From Mesorhizobium huakuii (lineage in GTDB: Bacteria; Pseudomonadota; Alphaproteobacteria; Rhizobiales; Rhizobiaceae), in assembly GCF_014189455.1 (NCBI RefSeq), contig NZ_CP050298.1, positions 247,264-311,263 of the forward strand: a stretch of DNA of 64,000 bases, given 5' to 3'. The notes beneath the pieces were generated by a model. It was not told the origin of the DNA and ran no database searches. It saw only the letters and a list, made by a program, of their open reading frames with translations. The stretch's first letter is position 1. Each line of letters starts with the position of its first letter. Below, piece after piece: positions 63,857 to 64,000 of the stretch. The translations under genes and the position numbers were made by a program.

Positions 63857-64000
63857 GCGTCATCAACTGCCCACCTCGTATGATCGGGGAGTGACGGATA
63901 CTCTTGTCGATGCTTCACTCTCCGCTGTCCAGTTGGTCATGGCGCGCTTCCCTGACCACGAAACAGCACGCTAACAAATCCGCGACCAGCGCGAATCCCC
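63857..64000 (+). other. Start of a possible next gene at the window edge
   Basis: A GTG at 63892 opens VTDTLVDASLSAVQLVMARFPDHETAR and stops at a TAA at 63972-63974, though the same frame stays sensible after it (QIRDQRES). It could be a truncated or misread downstream defence gene; too short to identify. Confidence 0.3.

Noticed and set aside
1..64000. tRNA, rRNA, replication origin or par genes
   Set aside because: None recognised by eye; the plasmid interpretation rests only on ArdA, pRiA4b-like and recombinase content.

Overview
This is an IS-riddled accessory region of a high-GC alphaproteobacterium. A sphingomonad is plausible from the mix of IS6, IS5, IS110, IS66, IS1634, IS21, IS630 and Tn3 pieces around oxidase, peptidase and plasmid-type genes (ArdA and pRiA4b ORF3-like fragments, resolvases). 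A large plasmid or genomic island is likely. I saw no rRNA, tRNA, replication origin or CRISPR array.

Layout. (1) 0-8.3 kb: a tightly overlapping operon of oxidases, namely a multicopper oxidase, a tyrosinase, a LodA/GoxA-type quinoprotein oxidase split into two overlapping genes, a small unknown protein and a frameshifted LodB-like flavoprotein. (2) 8.6-10.6 kb: a sigma-54 promoter, a 63-residue Cys-rich RiPP-like precursor and a radical SAM/SPASM maturase, cut off downstream by an IS5 fragment. (3) 10.7-29.5 kb: nested mobile elements, including an inverted pair of identical ~1.69 kb IS copies, IS630 inside an IS66 gene, and IS110 in the tip of an IS5 copy. Among them are rearranged Tn3-type resolvase and transposase genes, two unknown effector-like or membrane proteins, and a GntR regulator. 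(4) 30.8-41.6 kb: a divergent biosynthetic cluster. One arm holds an aminotransferase, SGNH-like protein, NodU-type carbamoyltransferase and adenylate-kinase-like kinase. The other holds a TruD-like pseudouridine synthase, NikJ/PolH-like radical SAM enzyme, two 2OG-Fe(II) oxygenases, a methyltransferase, a MurA/NikO-like enolpyruvyltransferase and a NikL/PolJ-like phosphatase. The set reads as a pathway to a high-carbon-sugar C-nucleoside of the malayamycin/ezomycin type. (5) 41.7-58.3 kb: more IS debris, a group II intron fragment, a lone FliJ, an S46 dipeptidyl-peptidase, a large serine recombinase module, a decayed FAD oxidase, and a decayed S9 peptidase. (6) 58.3-64 kb: an IS6/AbiEii chimera and a large DUF1998-type helicase, i.e. 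defence-island remains.

Two links stand out. First, the RiPP operon, the S46 peptidase and the S9 peptidase lie tens of kilobases apart. Yet each has a sigma-54 promoter (TGGCACG-N4-TTGCW type) preceded by a TGTC-N8-GAC[AG] motif, and for the two peptidases the motif-to-promoter spacing is identical. This suggests one regulon, perhaps one locus dispersed by IS elements. Second, at least seven otherwise convincing genes are broken by single-base changes in short homopolymers. That pattern fits sequencing or assembly error as well as real decay, so 'pseudogene' labels on those genes are provisional.
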